Shown here in pieces: positions 23,854 through 35,334 of a stretch of 64,000 nt of DNA. Source of the stretch: Oncorhynchus masou masou (taxonomy: Eukaryota > Chordata > Actinopteri > Salmoniformes > Salmonidae). The translations under genes were made by a program, and so were the position numbers. Each line of letters begins with the position of its first letter. The first letter of the stretch is position 1. The stretch is taken from NCBI RefSeq assembly GCF_036934945.1, contig NC_088241.1:47617923-47681922 (forward strand), given 5' to 3'. A model generated the notes under the pieces. That model worked only from the letters and a program-made list of their open reading frames with translations, was not told the DNA's origin and made no database searches.

Positions 23854-24756
23854 TCACCCCTATTCCCCTCCCACACACCTCACCCCTATCCCCCTATCCC
23901 CTCCCCCACACCTCACCCCTAGTCCCCCTCCCCCATGCCTCACCCCTAGTCCCCCTCCCCACGCCTCACCCCTATCCCCCATCCCCGACACCTCACCCCT
24001 ATCCCCCCACATCGCACTCCTAACCCCTTCCCCCTCCCCCACACCTCACCCCTATCCCCCATCCCCGACACCTCACCCCTATCCCCCCACACCGCACTCC
24101 TATCCCCTCCCCCCACGCCTCACCCCTAGTCCCCCTCCCCCACACCTCACCCCTATCCCCCATCCCCGACACCTCACCTCTATCCCCCCACACCTCACCC
24201 CTAGTCCCCCACCCCCACACCTCACCCCTATCCCTCCATCCCCGACACCTCACCCCTATCCCCCATCCCCGACACCTCACCTCTATCCCCCCACACCTCA
24301 CCCCTAGTCCCCCACCCCCACACCTCACCCCTATCCCCCATCCCCGATACCTCACCCCTATCCCCCATCCCCGACACCTCACCTCTATCCCCCACACCTC
24401 ACCCCTAGTCCCCCACCCCCACACCTCACCCCTATCCCCCATCCCCGACACCTCACCCCTATACCCCCACACCTCACCCCTAGTCCCCCACCCCCACACC
24501 TCACCCCTATCCCCAATCCCCCCACACTGCACTCCTATCCTCTCCCCCCACACCTCACCCCTAGTCCCCCCTCCCCCACACCTCACCCCTAGTCCCCCCT
24601 CCCCCACACCTCACCCCTTCTCCCCCTTCCCCACACCTCACCCCTATCCCCCCTCCCCCACACCTCACCCCTAGTCCCCCCTCCCCCACACCTCACCCCT
24701 AGTCCCCCCTCCCCCACACCTCACCCCTTCTCCCCCTTCCCCACACCTCAACCCTC
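23854..24756. repeat. C-rich 27-bp minisatellite, about 33 copies
   Basis: The unit alternates between forms such as cacctcacccctatcccc followed by catccccga, and cacctcacccctagtccc followed by cctccccca, each about 27 bp. Every unit contains three or more runs of four to six C. The minus (template) strand is thus a dense series of G-runs able to form G-quadruplexes. The 27-bp period keeps frames open on both strands; these frames are not genes. Confidence 0.93.
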
Positions 24757-25911
24757 AGTGCCACTCTTAAAGTATATGTTCAGACGCAGGCCAAATATCA
24801 TTCTACAAATAGCTGTTATTTTTGATGTGCTACTGAATCACACAGCATGACCTGGAAATAGAAAGGAAATATTCAGTCAGATGGAAATGTATTTTCTTTC
24901 TTTCAGGACCCTCCATTTTTATATATTTTTTTACAAATCCATTTATTGCTAATAGTTTAAAAAATAAAATGCTAACCTTTAGTCCGTGTGAGAGACTGAC
25001 CTCAGTGCTCAATCTGCTTTGCACACAGACCTTGTAAATACCACTTCTTTATACAGTAGAGTAAAACCCATTGCTCAAGGCTGTATATACCAACAGTTAT
25101 TGGATATGTCAAAATATAAGCCCATTTCCTCTGAAATAAAGAGGTGATGGAGAGAGGATCAGAGTGAGAGAGAGATGACTGGGTGAGAAGAGGGCTGAGA
25201 GAGAGAGAGAGAGAGAGAAAGAGAAGAACAGGGAAACAAAATGAGGTGAGAGAAGAAAGGCGCATACAGACAGATGAAGAGAGGAGGGAGGGCTGACTAA
25301 CAGTGAAGTACACAAGAGCCTCTGTAATAATAACATGCTCTATAGAGCTATGGTCAAAAGTAATGCTCAATATAAGGAACCGGGTGCAATAGGGGGCTCC
25401 GAACAACAAATGATTAACGGATTTGAAGTTGGGTTTAGATATCTGTAAAACAGAGAAATACTGACTAAGCTTTATAATCAGCTTCACCATTACAGGCATG
25501 TTGAGAGGGATGATAGTGATACATTTGATTTTGTATTAGATTTTCTGGGGGTAAAAACCCTAAAAAGATCCTCCCTCTGCCCATTGGTAATGCCACCTCA
25601 TCAGCCAACCTGTTTTAGATGAGACGTGCTAATGATTTAACATCCATGTGAAAACCAAGTCTGCATCCCAAATGGCGAATTACTACTTTTCACCAGGGCT
25701 CATATACAGAATAGGGTGACATTTGGGACACTTACCGTAGTGGGGCTTCTTCAGAAACCATGACTATTTTCTACCCATGCACTCCCAAGTTCCAACAGAT
25801 AACAGACCGGTAGCATTATGCAACTCCAACCCCTTCTCTCACCTCACTCAGTCGGCTACACTCGTTTACCACCCTCTCTTATTGTCCTTTATTTGTCTGT
25901 TTGTTCCTCAG
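24757..25911 (+). other. DPYD: DPYD intron 16, right end, with a palindromic repeat copy at 25664-25730
   Basis: A GA-rich simple stretch lies at about 25145-25260. At 25664-25730, catcccaaatggc and its inverted counterpart gacatttgggacac enclose a short spacer with tactacttttcaccagggct; this is a shortened copy of the palindromic repeat also seen at 26066-26173. The acceptor of exon 17 (tttgttcctcag) ends the interval. Confidence 0.65.
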
Positions 25912-26032
25912 GATACAGAGTTGGTGCGTAACATCTGCCGCTGGGTGAGACAAGCTGTCCAGATCCCCTTCTTCGCCAAACTGACCCCAAACGTCACCAA
26001 CATTGTGGATATAGCCATGGCAGCACACGAAG
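25912..26032 (+). CDS. DPYD: DPYD exon 17 (121 bp)
   Basis: The exon encodes DTELVRNICRWVRQAVQ and then IPFFAKLTPNVTNIVDIA through AAHE, plus the first base of a split glycine codon (residues 687-727). FFAKLTPN contains Lys709, which contacts the FMN cofactor in the pyrimidine-binding barrel. The exon starts in phase 0 after tttgttcctcag and ends in phase 1 before gtacgc. The split codon G|GT is completed by exon 18. The 121-bp length matches human exon 17. Copies of the same palindromic repeat lie 181 bp upstream and 34 bp downstream. Confidence 0.97.
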
Positions 26033-26634
26033 GTACGCTAACTAGCCCCACTTACTTAGGCTAAGTCCCAAATGGTACCCTATTCCTTATGTAGCGCACT
26101 ACTTTTGACCAAATCCCTATAAGGCTCTTGTCAACAGTAGTGCACTATGTAGGGCATAAAATGCCATTTAGGATAAACCTAAAGTCAATGTTCATTGAAT
26201 ATGCTGTACTCAAATGATTTGTTGTTTTGTTTCGTTTTGATGTTCATTTTTTTCCATAGATGGACTTACATGAACTGTGCATAATGGTTTCGTCCTGACC
26301 ACCCTAGAATGTAACTGCTAGTTTACAGTCAGCTAGCTTCATGTAGTGACCATAGCAGCCTCATATGAATGTGTTCTCTTTCTCCCACAAAACACTTCTG
26401 CATCATTTTCTTTTGAAAGCCAAGTGATAGACACAACCCCAAACAACATAGAGACACTAATGGAATTACTTGGCACAGTGAAAGTCCACAGGCATCTAAA
26501 CAGACGCCCTGCTGTGCTCCACAGTGCACTGCAGGACCCTTTAAGGTGCTGGTTGATTTGGCCCTCGGTTTGGCTGGCGTAGCCGAGCCCTGTGCCCGTT
26601 CCCCCACAGCTAATGACTAAACGTGTCCCTGCAG
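26033..26634 (+). other. DPYD: DPYD intron 17 (602 bp)
   Basis: This is the only short intron in the window. It holds the palindromic repeat at 26066-26173 and otherwise unrecognised sequence, ending with acgtgtccctgcag. Confidence 0.9.
26066..26173. repeat. Palindromic foldback repeat
   Basis: It starts tcccaaatggtaccctattc and ends with the inverse ccatttagga; the central gcgcactacttttgacc near 26095 pairs with gtcaacagtagtgcac near 26128. The 108-bp hairpin has no coding capacity. Partial copies of the same family occur at 13107-13180, 25664-25730, about 46434-46450 and about 57162-57192, so it is a dispersed family. Confidence 0.8.
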
Positions 26635-26754
26635 GTGGTGCAGATGGCGTCACAGCAACCAACACGGTATCTGGGCTGATGGGGCTCAAGGCAGACGGCA
26701 CTCCTTGGCCTGGCATTGGCCGTGGCAAGAGAACCACATATGGCGGCGTGTCTG
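26635..26754 (+). CDS. DPYD: DPYD exon 18 (120 bp)
   Basis: The exon completes the split glycine and encodes GADGVTATNTVSGLMG, then LKADGTPWPGIGRGKRT and TYGGVSG (residues 727-766 plus the first base of 767). TATNTV places Asn736 and Thr737, which hold the pyrimidine ring, in their known positions. The acceptor is gtccctgcag and the donor gtaagt. It ends in phase 1, so exon 19, beyond the window, must supply two bases of a glycine codon. The 120-bp length matches human exon 18. Position 732 is Val, the ancestral state of the human V732I polymorphism site. Confidence 0.97.
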
Positions 26755-26826
26755 GTAAGTGTTGTCTGACTTGCTGCTTTTCCCACTGCACCCCCCCACC
26801 ACTCCCTCCGGGCCGGAACAGACAAA

Positions 26827-26857
<31 letters not shown>

Positions 26858-28529
26858 TTTTTGCTTGCATGTGTATGTGCCAGTGTGTGGGGGTTTAAAG
26901 GGGTATGCTGTAGTTTAAATGCTGTGGTCTTGGTCCTCTCCACTGCTGTTTTTATGGGGCTGTGCTTTGCGAGACACTGAGGCTCTGAGGCTGGACACTG
27001 TCCCTAATAGCAGTGACATATGGACCAGAATGAGTCTGAAAGTGCCTGTAATGCTTCCTTTGCTCTACTGGGATGAAATGGGAGAGGCTGAAGAAAGGGA
27101 GACTGCAACAACCTGCCACAATCATTCCGAGAGGGACTGAGAGCACCCACACTTCTTTTTACAGTTTGAAATATTGTTTTAGACTGAGTGAGATATCTGG
27201 AAGGTGTGTATACAAGCACATGTTGATTATTTGATGTGGAAACTTGGTGTGTAATTACCAGAAAAACCTTTTTTTTTTTTTGGTTCAATGTTTTTCTGCG
27301 CACTGGATATTCTGGTGGTGTACTGGATATTGTATTAGGATCTCATGTTTTAAGGTGTTTTACAGTGTTACTGTCAGTCTCGTGTAAAAGCATCTCTTTC
27401 TCTCAGTAGGATGGAAGTTTCACCGTCAATCAGGTTTCCTTTATTGAAAAGAAACCTTGAAATCACAGCCAATGAGGAAAAAGCCTGGCTTATAATAGTT
27501 TTTAGCTCATTGTGCAGTATGTCAAGCATTTACATGGTTCTCAGTCTCCATCTGTGGTAATTACACACATTCTATGGAGATAAAAGCAGTATTTAGGCAG
27601 ACTATGACAGGTATGGTCAATCTCTGCAATGACGCTCTCTCTTGAAGATCTGTGTCCTGATATCGTGTTCTTCTTCTCCCGTATCGAAACCGCTTGATTA
27701 TCGTATCCTGTAAATAAGGAAAGTGTTCTTACTTGCAAAGCCTTTTGGGTAAAACGAGCTCATTCTCATTTTCAGTCTGTTTGAGTGATGTGCACAAGGA
27801 CTTGAGACAAAGGAGCCAGAGGTTGCTATGAGATGTTGACTTTGTCTGTGAAAGGGAAATCTCTTCTATGAAGACGTTATAAAGGGGAAGAGATCGACTG
27901 CCTTCAAAAGAGAACACACTGCCCCTCCTAGTCTTCTCAGATTTGATGTATTTCAGATGAACATGCCTTTTGGAGTTAGTCACTCTGTGTCAAGTGGAAG
28001 GTGTCTGGTCTGTAAAGAGGTATAGGCCACATCAAGGCACATTATACTGTCATTGTAGTGGTCTTATATGATGGACAAATACAACTATATGAGAATTACT
28101 GTACTGTAAATGTCTTCAAAAAAAAAATCTCTAGTTTTCCTTGTTTCCTTCATTTAGACCGATTCCCAATCTCATATCACCTCACTTCCAACCAATCCTG
28201 GTTTGAGAGAACAACAGAATGTAACCCTAATATTGGTGGAGACATAGTACACTGACTGACTTAATAATGCATGGAGATACTGTTTCTTACCTTGGCCCCT
28301 CCGTGTACCTCACTGTTCCACAACCCTACTGCTGGCCTGTTGGCTGTTGCATTGTTATTGTCATTTATGAGATAGCAGCATTATCTTATGACACTGCCCT
28401 TCAGTGTGACTAGTGTCACTAGTGTGTCCATAAGAAAGTCCTGTGTGAACTGCTGTGACCAAGGCTCTCTAATGATGGACCCCCCCCTCCCCTTTCTTCC
28501 CCCCTCTTCTACTGCCTTTCTCCTTCCTC

Positions 28530-28560
<31 letters not shown>

Positions 28561-29061
28561 TCTCTCTCTTTCTCTCTCTGCTCTCATCCCTATTTTCTCT
28601 CAGCTCGATTTCAGTCCCTAGCCTCAGCCACCGTATCAACGTCAGTGAGAGGAGAAAAAGGAGCCTTAGGAAGGCAATGTACATTAACAATTTATAGGGA
28701 AACTATTGCAGCAGTATTTTATATATATATATTTTATGACTCAATGTCATCTTTTTCCCATTTAAGCCATGGCTGCCGGCTCCTGTGAGCATCCCCCAGG
28801 AGTAGGGTGGTGGTGCAGGGGCACCAGTGGAGAGGCAGGCAGGCATCTATCACCTACCAATACCGCTGCAGGGACACTAGGCCCACCTTCTTCCCTCCTC
28901 GCTACTTCTGTTCAACCAGAGAGCAAAGCAAGTCCAAGTGAACAGACTGTTAGATAATGTACAGTAGGCTACTACCTTTTACAATACCCTAGTAAAGTAC
29001 TTCAAATAGAGCCTACTATATAGTGTTTTTTTTATACTTTATGCTCAGTGTAAATATGTGG
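26755..29061 (+). other. DPYD: DPYD intron 18, left part
   Basis: A (GT)n tract of about 30 bp lies at 26827-26855 and a CT-rich run at about 28530-28580. I recognise no exon or transposon; the small open frame at 28769-28957 has no identifiable domain. Confidence 0.55.
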
Positions 29062-29231
<170 letters not shown>

Positions 29232-30154
29232 CAGATCAGATGCTGTTTAAAGGCTTATCTGTCAGGTTTTCCTTGACGTTCTGTTATACCCCCCACAGTC
29301 CCCCCCCCCCCCATTACATTTACTACGCCCAACGCAAAGCCAAACAGACACAAATGTCAACTGCTCGGTTTGAAGTCTCGCTCCACGTAAAGCTTGACAT
29401 TTCACCAGGAAAACACCATTTTTCCTAGATGTACATGTTTCATTTTTCACGTTGTGTTTTGTTAGGTTTTTCTGCACCTAGATGTTTTTCTCCTGCCATA
29501 AAGCAAGTCAATAAAGGGACTTTGATCTATACAGTATATGATAGTTTCTGCTTCCAACTAAACATTATAGCCATTGCCTTCAGTTGGTAATGGTGTTTTC
29601 CAGGCAAAGTTATGTTTGTTTTTGTTGATACATTTATATAAATGGACTTTTGGCAAGTGCACTTGTTCCATGCAGTCGATTTATCAAAAAGGATATGTGA
29701 TGCCCTTGCACTTCTTTGTAGAACTTTCAAAGATTACAGCATGAAAAAGATTTTGCCCTGGGCAGGTACGAACACTGAGATCCATAATCACTTTCCCTTT
29801 CTCAATGGCTTAAAAGTCTGTATGTTCCTCATCTTCTCCATCTACTACACCTGCATTGATCTGAAAGAACTGACCAGGTGAAAGCCAGCCTAATGATGAG
29901 CATCTACCATATTGTTTTCACCTGTCAAGTATTTTCCAATTAGTCCAGATGACGGCTTGTAGGCGAGGAGAGGAGATACTTTTTTAGACAATTGAGAAGG
30001 AGGCAGTATCTTGAAGTGAACCAGGCCACTCCAAGGGTTAGCTAGCAGAATGGGAGGTATGCTCAGGCATAACCACAGCTCATTTCAGAGGGATTATTTG
30101 AAGTGGGTTGGGAGGATGAGAGAGAGAGAGAGACAGAGAGGAGAAGAGAGGAAG
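29232..30154 (+). other. DPYD: DPYD intron 18, unrecognised
   Basis: I see no gene or identifiable repeat apart from a C-run at about 29300-29312 and a GA-rich stretch at about 30118-30162. Confidence 0.5.
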
Positions 30155-30871
30155 AGGAAGAGACCCCACACAGAGCACCAGGACAGCAACACAATTAGAC
30201 CCAACCAAATAGTGAGAAAACAAAAAGATAATTACTTGACACATTGGAAATAATTAATCTAAACAGAGCAAACTAAAATGCTATTTGGCCCTAAACAGAG
30301 AGTACATACACAGTGGCAGAATACCTGACCACTGTGACTGACCCAAAATTAAGGAAAGCTTTGACTATGTAATGACTCAGTGAACAAGGCCGCCATAGGC
30401 AGAAATGGCTTTCATGAGAAGACCGGCTATGTGCACACTGCCTACAAAATGAAGTGGAAACTGAGCTGCACTTCCTAACCTCTTGCCAAATATATGACCA
30501 TATTAGAGACACATTTCCCTCAGACTACACAGACCCGCAAATAATTAAAAAACAAATCCAATTTTGATAAACTCTGATACTGTCTATTGGGTGAAATACA
30601 ACAGTGTGCAATCACAGCAGCAAAATGTGTGACCTGTTGCCACAAGAAAAGGGCAACCAGTGAAGAACAAACACCATTGTAAATACAACCCATATTTATG
30701 TTTTATTTATTTTCCCTTTTGTACTTTAAGAATTTGCACATCGTTACAACACTGTATATAGCCATACTATGACATTTGAAATGTCTCTATTCCTTTGGAA
30801 CTTTTGTGAGTGTGATGTTTACTGTACATTTTCTCCCGTGCCAATAAAGTCCTTTGAATTGAATTGAATTG
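30155..30871 (+). mobile_element. LINE 3' end (C-terminal zinc-knuckle region and tail)
   Basis: In a plus-strand frame the segment around 30430-30520 reads LCAHCLQNEVETELHFL then TSCQIYDHIRDTFP, a CxxC...HxxxC motif typical of the C-terminus of many animal LINE ORF2 proteins. The frame is broken upstream and downstream. A 3' UTR follows, with the polyadenylation signal AATAAA at 30843 and the repeated tail gaattgaattgaattg ending at 30871. Only the last 0.7 kb is present, a typical 5' truncation. The same family's tail occurs inverted at 14141-14222. Confidence 0.75.
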
Positions 30872-33010
30872 AGAGAGACAGAGAGAGTGACAAAGGGGAG
30901 AGAGAGTGACAAAGGGCAGAGAGAGTGACAAAGGGGAGAGAGAGTGACAAAGGGGAGAGAGAGTGAAAAAGAGGAGAGAGAGTGACAAAGAGGAGAGAGA
31001 GTGACCAAAGGGGAGAGAGATTGACCAAAGGGGAGAGAGAGTGACAAAGAGGATAGAGAGTGACAAAGAGGAGAGAGAGTGACAAAGAGGAGAGAGAGTG
31101 ACAAAGGGGAGAGAGAGTGACAAAGGGGAGAGAGAGTGACAAAGGGGAGAGAGAGTGACAAAGAGGAGAGACAGTGACAAAGGGGAGAGAGAGTGACAAA
31201 GGGGAGAGAGAGTGACAAAGGGGAGAGAGAGTGACAAAGAGGATAGAGAGTGACAAAGAGGATAGAGAGTGACAAAGAGGAGAGAGAGTGACAAAGGGGA
31301 GAGAGAGTGACAAAGGGGAGAGAGAGTGACAAAGGGGAGAGAGAGTGACAAAGGGGAGAGAGAGTGACAAAGAGGAGAGAGTGAGACACAGGGGAGAGAG
31401 AGTGACCAAAGGGGAGAGAGAGTGACCAAAGGGGAGAGAGAGTGACCGAGAGGAGAGAGAGTGACCAAGGGGAGAGAGAGTGACCAAGGGGAGAGAGAGT
31501 GACAAAGAGGAGAGAGAGTGACAAAGAGGAGAGAGAGTGACAGAGGAGAGAGAGTGACAGAGAGGAGAGAGAGTGACAGAGAGGAGAGAGAGTGACAGAG
31601 AGGAGAGAGAGTGACAGAGAGGAGAGAGAGTGACAGAGAGGAGAGAGAGTGACAGAGAGGAGAGAGAGTGACAGAGAGGAGAGAGAGTGACCGAGAGGAG
31701 AGAGAGTGACCGAGAGGAGAGAGAGACACAGGGGAGAGAGAGTGACCAAAGGGGAGAGAGAGTGACCAAAGGGGAGAGAGAGTGACCGAGAGGAGAGAGA
31801 GTGACCAAGGGGAGAGAGAGTGACCAAGGGGAGAGAGAGTGACAAAGAGGAGAGAGAGTGACAAAGAGGAGAGAGAGTGACAGAGAGGAGAGAGAGTGAC
31901 AGAGAGGAGAGAGAGTGACAGAGAGGAGAGAGAGTGACAGAGAGGAAAGAGAGTGACAGAGAGGAGAGAGAGTGACAGAGAGGAGAGAGAGTGACAGAGA
32001 GGAGAGAGAGTGACAGAGAGGAGAGAGAGTGACCGAGAGGAGAGAGAGTGACCGAGAGGAGAGAGAGTGACCGAGAGGAGAGAGAGTGACCGAGAGGAGA
32101 GAGAGTGACAAAGGGGAGAGAGAGTGACAGAGAGGAGAGAGAGTGACAGAGAGGAGAGAGAGTGACAGAGAGGAGAGAGAGTGACAGAGAGGAGAGAGAG
32201 TGACCGAGAGGAGAGAGAGTGACCGAGAGGAGAGAGAGTGACCGAGGGGGGAGAGAGTGACCGAGAGGAGAGAGAGTGACAGAGGGGAGAGAGAGTGACA
32301 GAGGGGAGAGAGAGTGACAGAGGGGGAGAGAGAGTGACAGAGGGGAGAGAGAGTGACAGAGAGGAGAGAGAGTGACAGAGGGGAGAGAGAGTGACAGAGG
32401 GGAGAGAGAGTGACAGAGGGGAGAGAGAGTGACAGAGGGGAGAGAGAGTGACAGAGGGGAGAGAGAGTGACAGAGGGGAGAGAGAGTGACAGAGGGGAGA
32501 GAGAGTGACAAAGGGGAGAGAGAGTGACAAAGGGGAGAGAGAGTGACAAAGGGAGAGAGAGTGACAAATGGGAGAGAGAGTGACAAAGGGGAGAGAGAGT
32601 GACAAAGGGGAGAGAGAGTGACAAAGAGGAGAGCGAGTGACAAAGAAGTAGAGAGAGTGACAGAGGAGAGAGAGTGACAGAGAGTGACCGAGGGGAGAGA
32701 GAGTGACCGAGGGGAGAGAGAGTGACCGAGGGGAGAGAGAGTGACCGAGGGGAGAGAGAGTGACCGAGGGGAGAGAGAGTGACCGAGGGGAGAGAGAGTG
32801 ACCGAGGGGAGAGAGAGTGACCGAGGGGAGAGAGAGTGACAAAGGGGAGAGAGAGTGACACAGGGGAGAGAGAGTGACACAGGGGAGAGAGAGTGACACA
32901 GGGGAGAGAGAGAGACACAGGGGAGAGAGAGAGACACAGGGGAGAGAGAGAGACACAGGGGAGAGAGAGTGACCAAAGGGGAGAGAGAGCGAGCGAGAGA
33001 AGGGGAGAGA
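30872..33010. repeat. 19-bp purine-rich minisatellite, about 110 copies
   Basis: The unit is gagagagtgacaaagggga with a 19-bp period (GTGAC at 30906, 30925 and so on). Variants read gtgacagagagg, gtgaccgagagg and gtgacacagggg, and similar variants cluster in blocks. It begins directly at the LINE tail. The plus strand is almost all purine except for the GTGAC. Because 19 is not a multiple of three and the minus strand lacks stops, all three minus frames stay open for 700-1000 codons of Ser/Leu/Pro/His repeats; none is a gene. Confidence 0.95.
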
Positions 33011-33026
33011 GAGCGCGAGAAGGAGA

Positions 33027-33302
33027 TTCAGAGACAGAGGAGACGGACAGACGGAGTGAGGAGACGGACTGAGGAGACGGACAGACGGAGTGAGGAGACG
33101 GACAGACGGAGTGAGGAGACGGACAGACGGAGTGAGGAGACGGACAGACGGAGTGAGGAGACGGACAGACGGAGTGAGGAGACGGACAGACGGAGTGAGG
33201 AGAGGAACAGACGGAGTGAGGAGACAGACAGACAGACAGAGAGAGGAGACAGACAGACAGAGAGAGGAGACAGACAGACAGACACAGACGGAGAGAGGAG
33301 AC

Positions 33303-33365
<63 letters not shown>

Positions 33366-33511
33366 GCAGATAGGCAGAGAGAGGAGACAGACAGACAGAC
33401 AGAGAGAGGAGCCAGACAGAGTGAGGAGATAGACAGACAGACAGAGAGAGGAGCCAGACAGGCAGACAGACAGAGAGAGGAGACAGACAGACAGACACAG
33501 GTGGAGAGAGG

Positions 33512-33542
<31 letters not shown>

Positions 33543-33598
33543 GAGAGGAGACAGACAGACAGACAGAGAGAGGAGACAGACAGACAGACAGAGAGAGG

Positions 33599-33633
<35 letters not shown>

Positions 33634-33748
33634 GGAGCCAGACAGACAGACAGACAGAGAGAGGAGACAGACAGACAGACAGACAGACAGAGAGAGGAGA
33701 CAGACAGACAGACAGAGCAGACAGACAGAGAGACAGTGAGAAGGACAG
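33027..33748. repeat. 21-bp repeat and (GACA)n tract
   Basis: About nine copies of acggacagacggagtgaggag occupy 33047-33225. They are followed by GACA/GAGA repeats to about 33748, including a pure (GACA)n run near 33305-33365. The tract continues the purine-rich array to its left with a change of unit, suggesting stepwise growth from one seed. Confidence 0.93.
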
Positions 33749-35276
33749 AGAGAGAAATTCTTACTTGCAAGCTCCCTTCAACAGTGCAGTAGACATTATC
33801 AGAAGTGTTCACAAATAAGTAATAAAAAGTAAAACAATAGTTTGGAAATATATACACAGTAAGAATAGTACAATACACTATCTTTTATTTTTAACACATT
33901 ACTCACAGTTTACAGGACATAAAGTAAACAAAATAAATATACCCCCTCCTCCTTTTTTCCCCTTATTTGTCTGTAGAAGGTGAGAGAAAGACAGAGGTTG
34001 GTGGTTGTGTTTCTGCTCCACTACAGTCTTTCTGTAATCTAGCGCTAAGTACAGTACACCTCTGTCTCTGTGTCAGTGTGTCCTGGGTAATAAGAGGTCT
34101 TGGTGTTTCGCTCTATGGCTGCAGCATTCTACGGAGGAGAGAGAGAAACAAAGAGAGAAAGGGAGAGAGAGAGAAGCGGGTGGGGGAGAGGAGTAGTGAT
34201 TGTCATTCTGGAAGGCTCTGCTGCTCTGCAGACGTGAGCGCTGGGTAATGATGGCGGGGGAACAGGGCTGTGCCGGCTGAGAGAAGAACAGGTTTTGGCT
34301 GGGGGGATTGGTTCCTAAGCCAATGCCTAATTCACAGATCCTATGTTAAGCCACATTATCTCTGCCTGTATGAACTAATGTGCCGAGATGCCCCCTAAAC
34401 ATTTTCCCTGGGATGAGATGGGAATCATGGGATGGAAACCGGGAGAGGAGTTAGCTAGCGTTAGTATGTCGGTGTTTGAGGCATTAATGCCCAACTCCCT
34501 CCTCCTACCTTTGTAGTCAATTGCATCCATTTGCAGGTCATAACGCATAACGTTAATGTTGGAAGGCCTCGGAATAGCCGAACAAGTTTCTTATATTTAC
34601 ATTTTTGTTCATCTCCAGGAGAGAGGACACACACACACATACACACTGACATACACTCTCAAACACACACAGAGCCACAATACATACACACACTCACTCA
34701 CTCCCTCACTCACTCATACACACCCACACACAGAGCCATTGCACACACACAGCCAGCCACAGTACAGTAAGTCTGATTAATTAAAAATGCAGTGCTGGTC
34801 AGCGCCATGTCTACCTGATTGACTTCTCAGCCGCTGTCAAGATTTCAATATCATGTTAAATATTTTCTAAAGGCCAGAGCCTTAAATCTCAGGGGCCGGC
34901 ACTAGACAGCGAGCTGTGAACGTAACCATAGGCTAACTGCTAATGATAAGAATAGAGGGTGTGATGAGGCGTCTGTAATACAGTCATTGGATTAGGCCAT
35001 CAATCACCCGGCATCTCCGGGGACAACGGTGAGGAAGAGACCAAATGGTGACAAGAGAAATTAGGAACAGAGCATGACTGGAATATTTGTTTTTCCTCCT
35101 ATTTCTTTCTTCTCTTTCTCTATCTCTCTTACACTTGATATTTCTCTCTCTCACACACTTCCTCTCTCTCTCTCCCCCTTTCTCGTGCTCTCTCTTTCTC
35201 TCTCTCTCTCCCCCACTCTCTCTCTCCCCCTCTTTCTCTCCCTCTCTCTCGTGCTCTCTCTCCCTCTCACTCTCTT

Positions 35277-35334
<58 letters not shown>

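Noticed and set aside
23756..24607. Proline-rich 183-codon plus frame and Gly-rich 195-codon minus frame
   Set aside because: These arise from the 27-bp C-rich minisatellite, whose period is a multiple of three.
28769..28957. Small frame starting MAAGSCEHPP as a possible exon
   Set aside because: No clear splice borders in frame and no similarity I recognise.
30767..33878. Minus-strand frames of 729-1019 codons rich in Ser-Leu-Pro-His, and plus-strand Arg-Arg-Thr-Asp frames
   Set aside because: A 19-bp and then 21-bp purine-rich satellite without stops yields the same peptide in all three frames; no start context, splice sites or domain.
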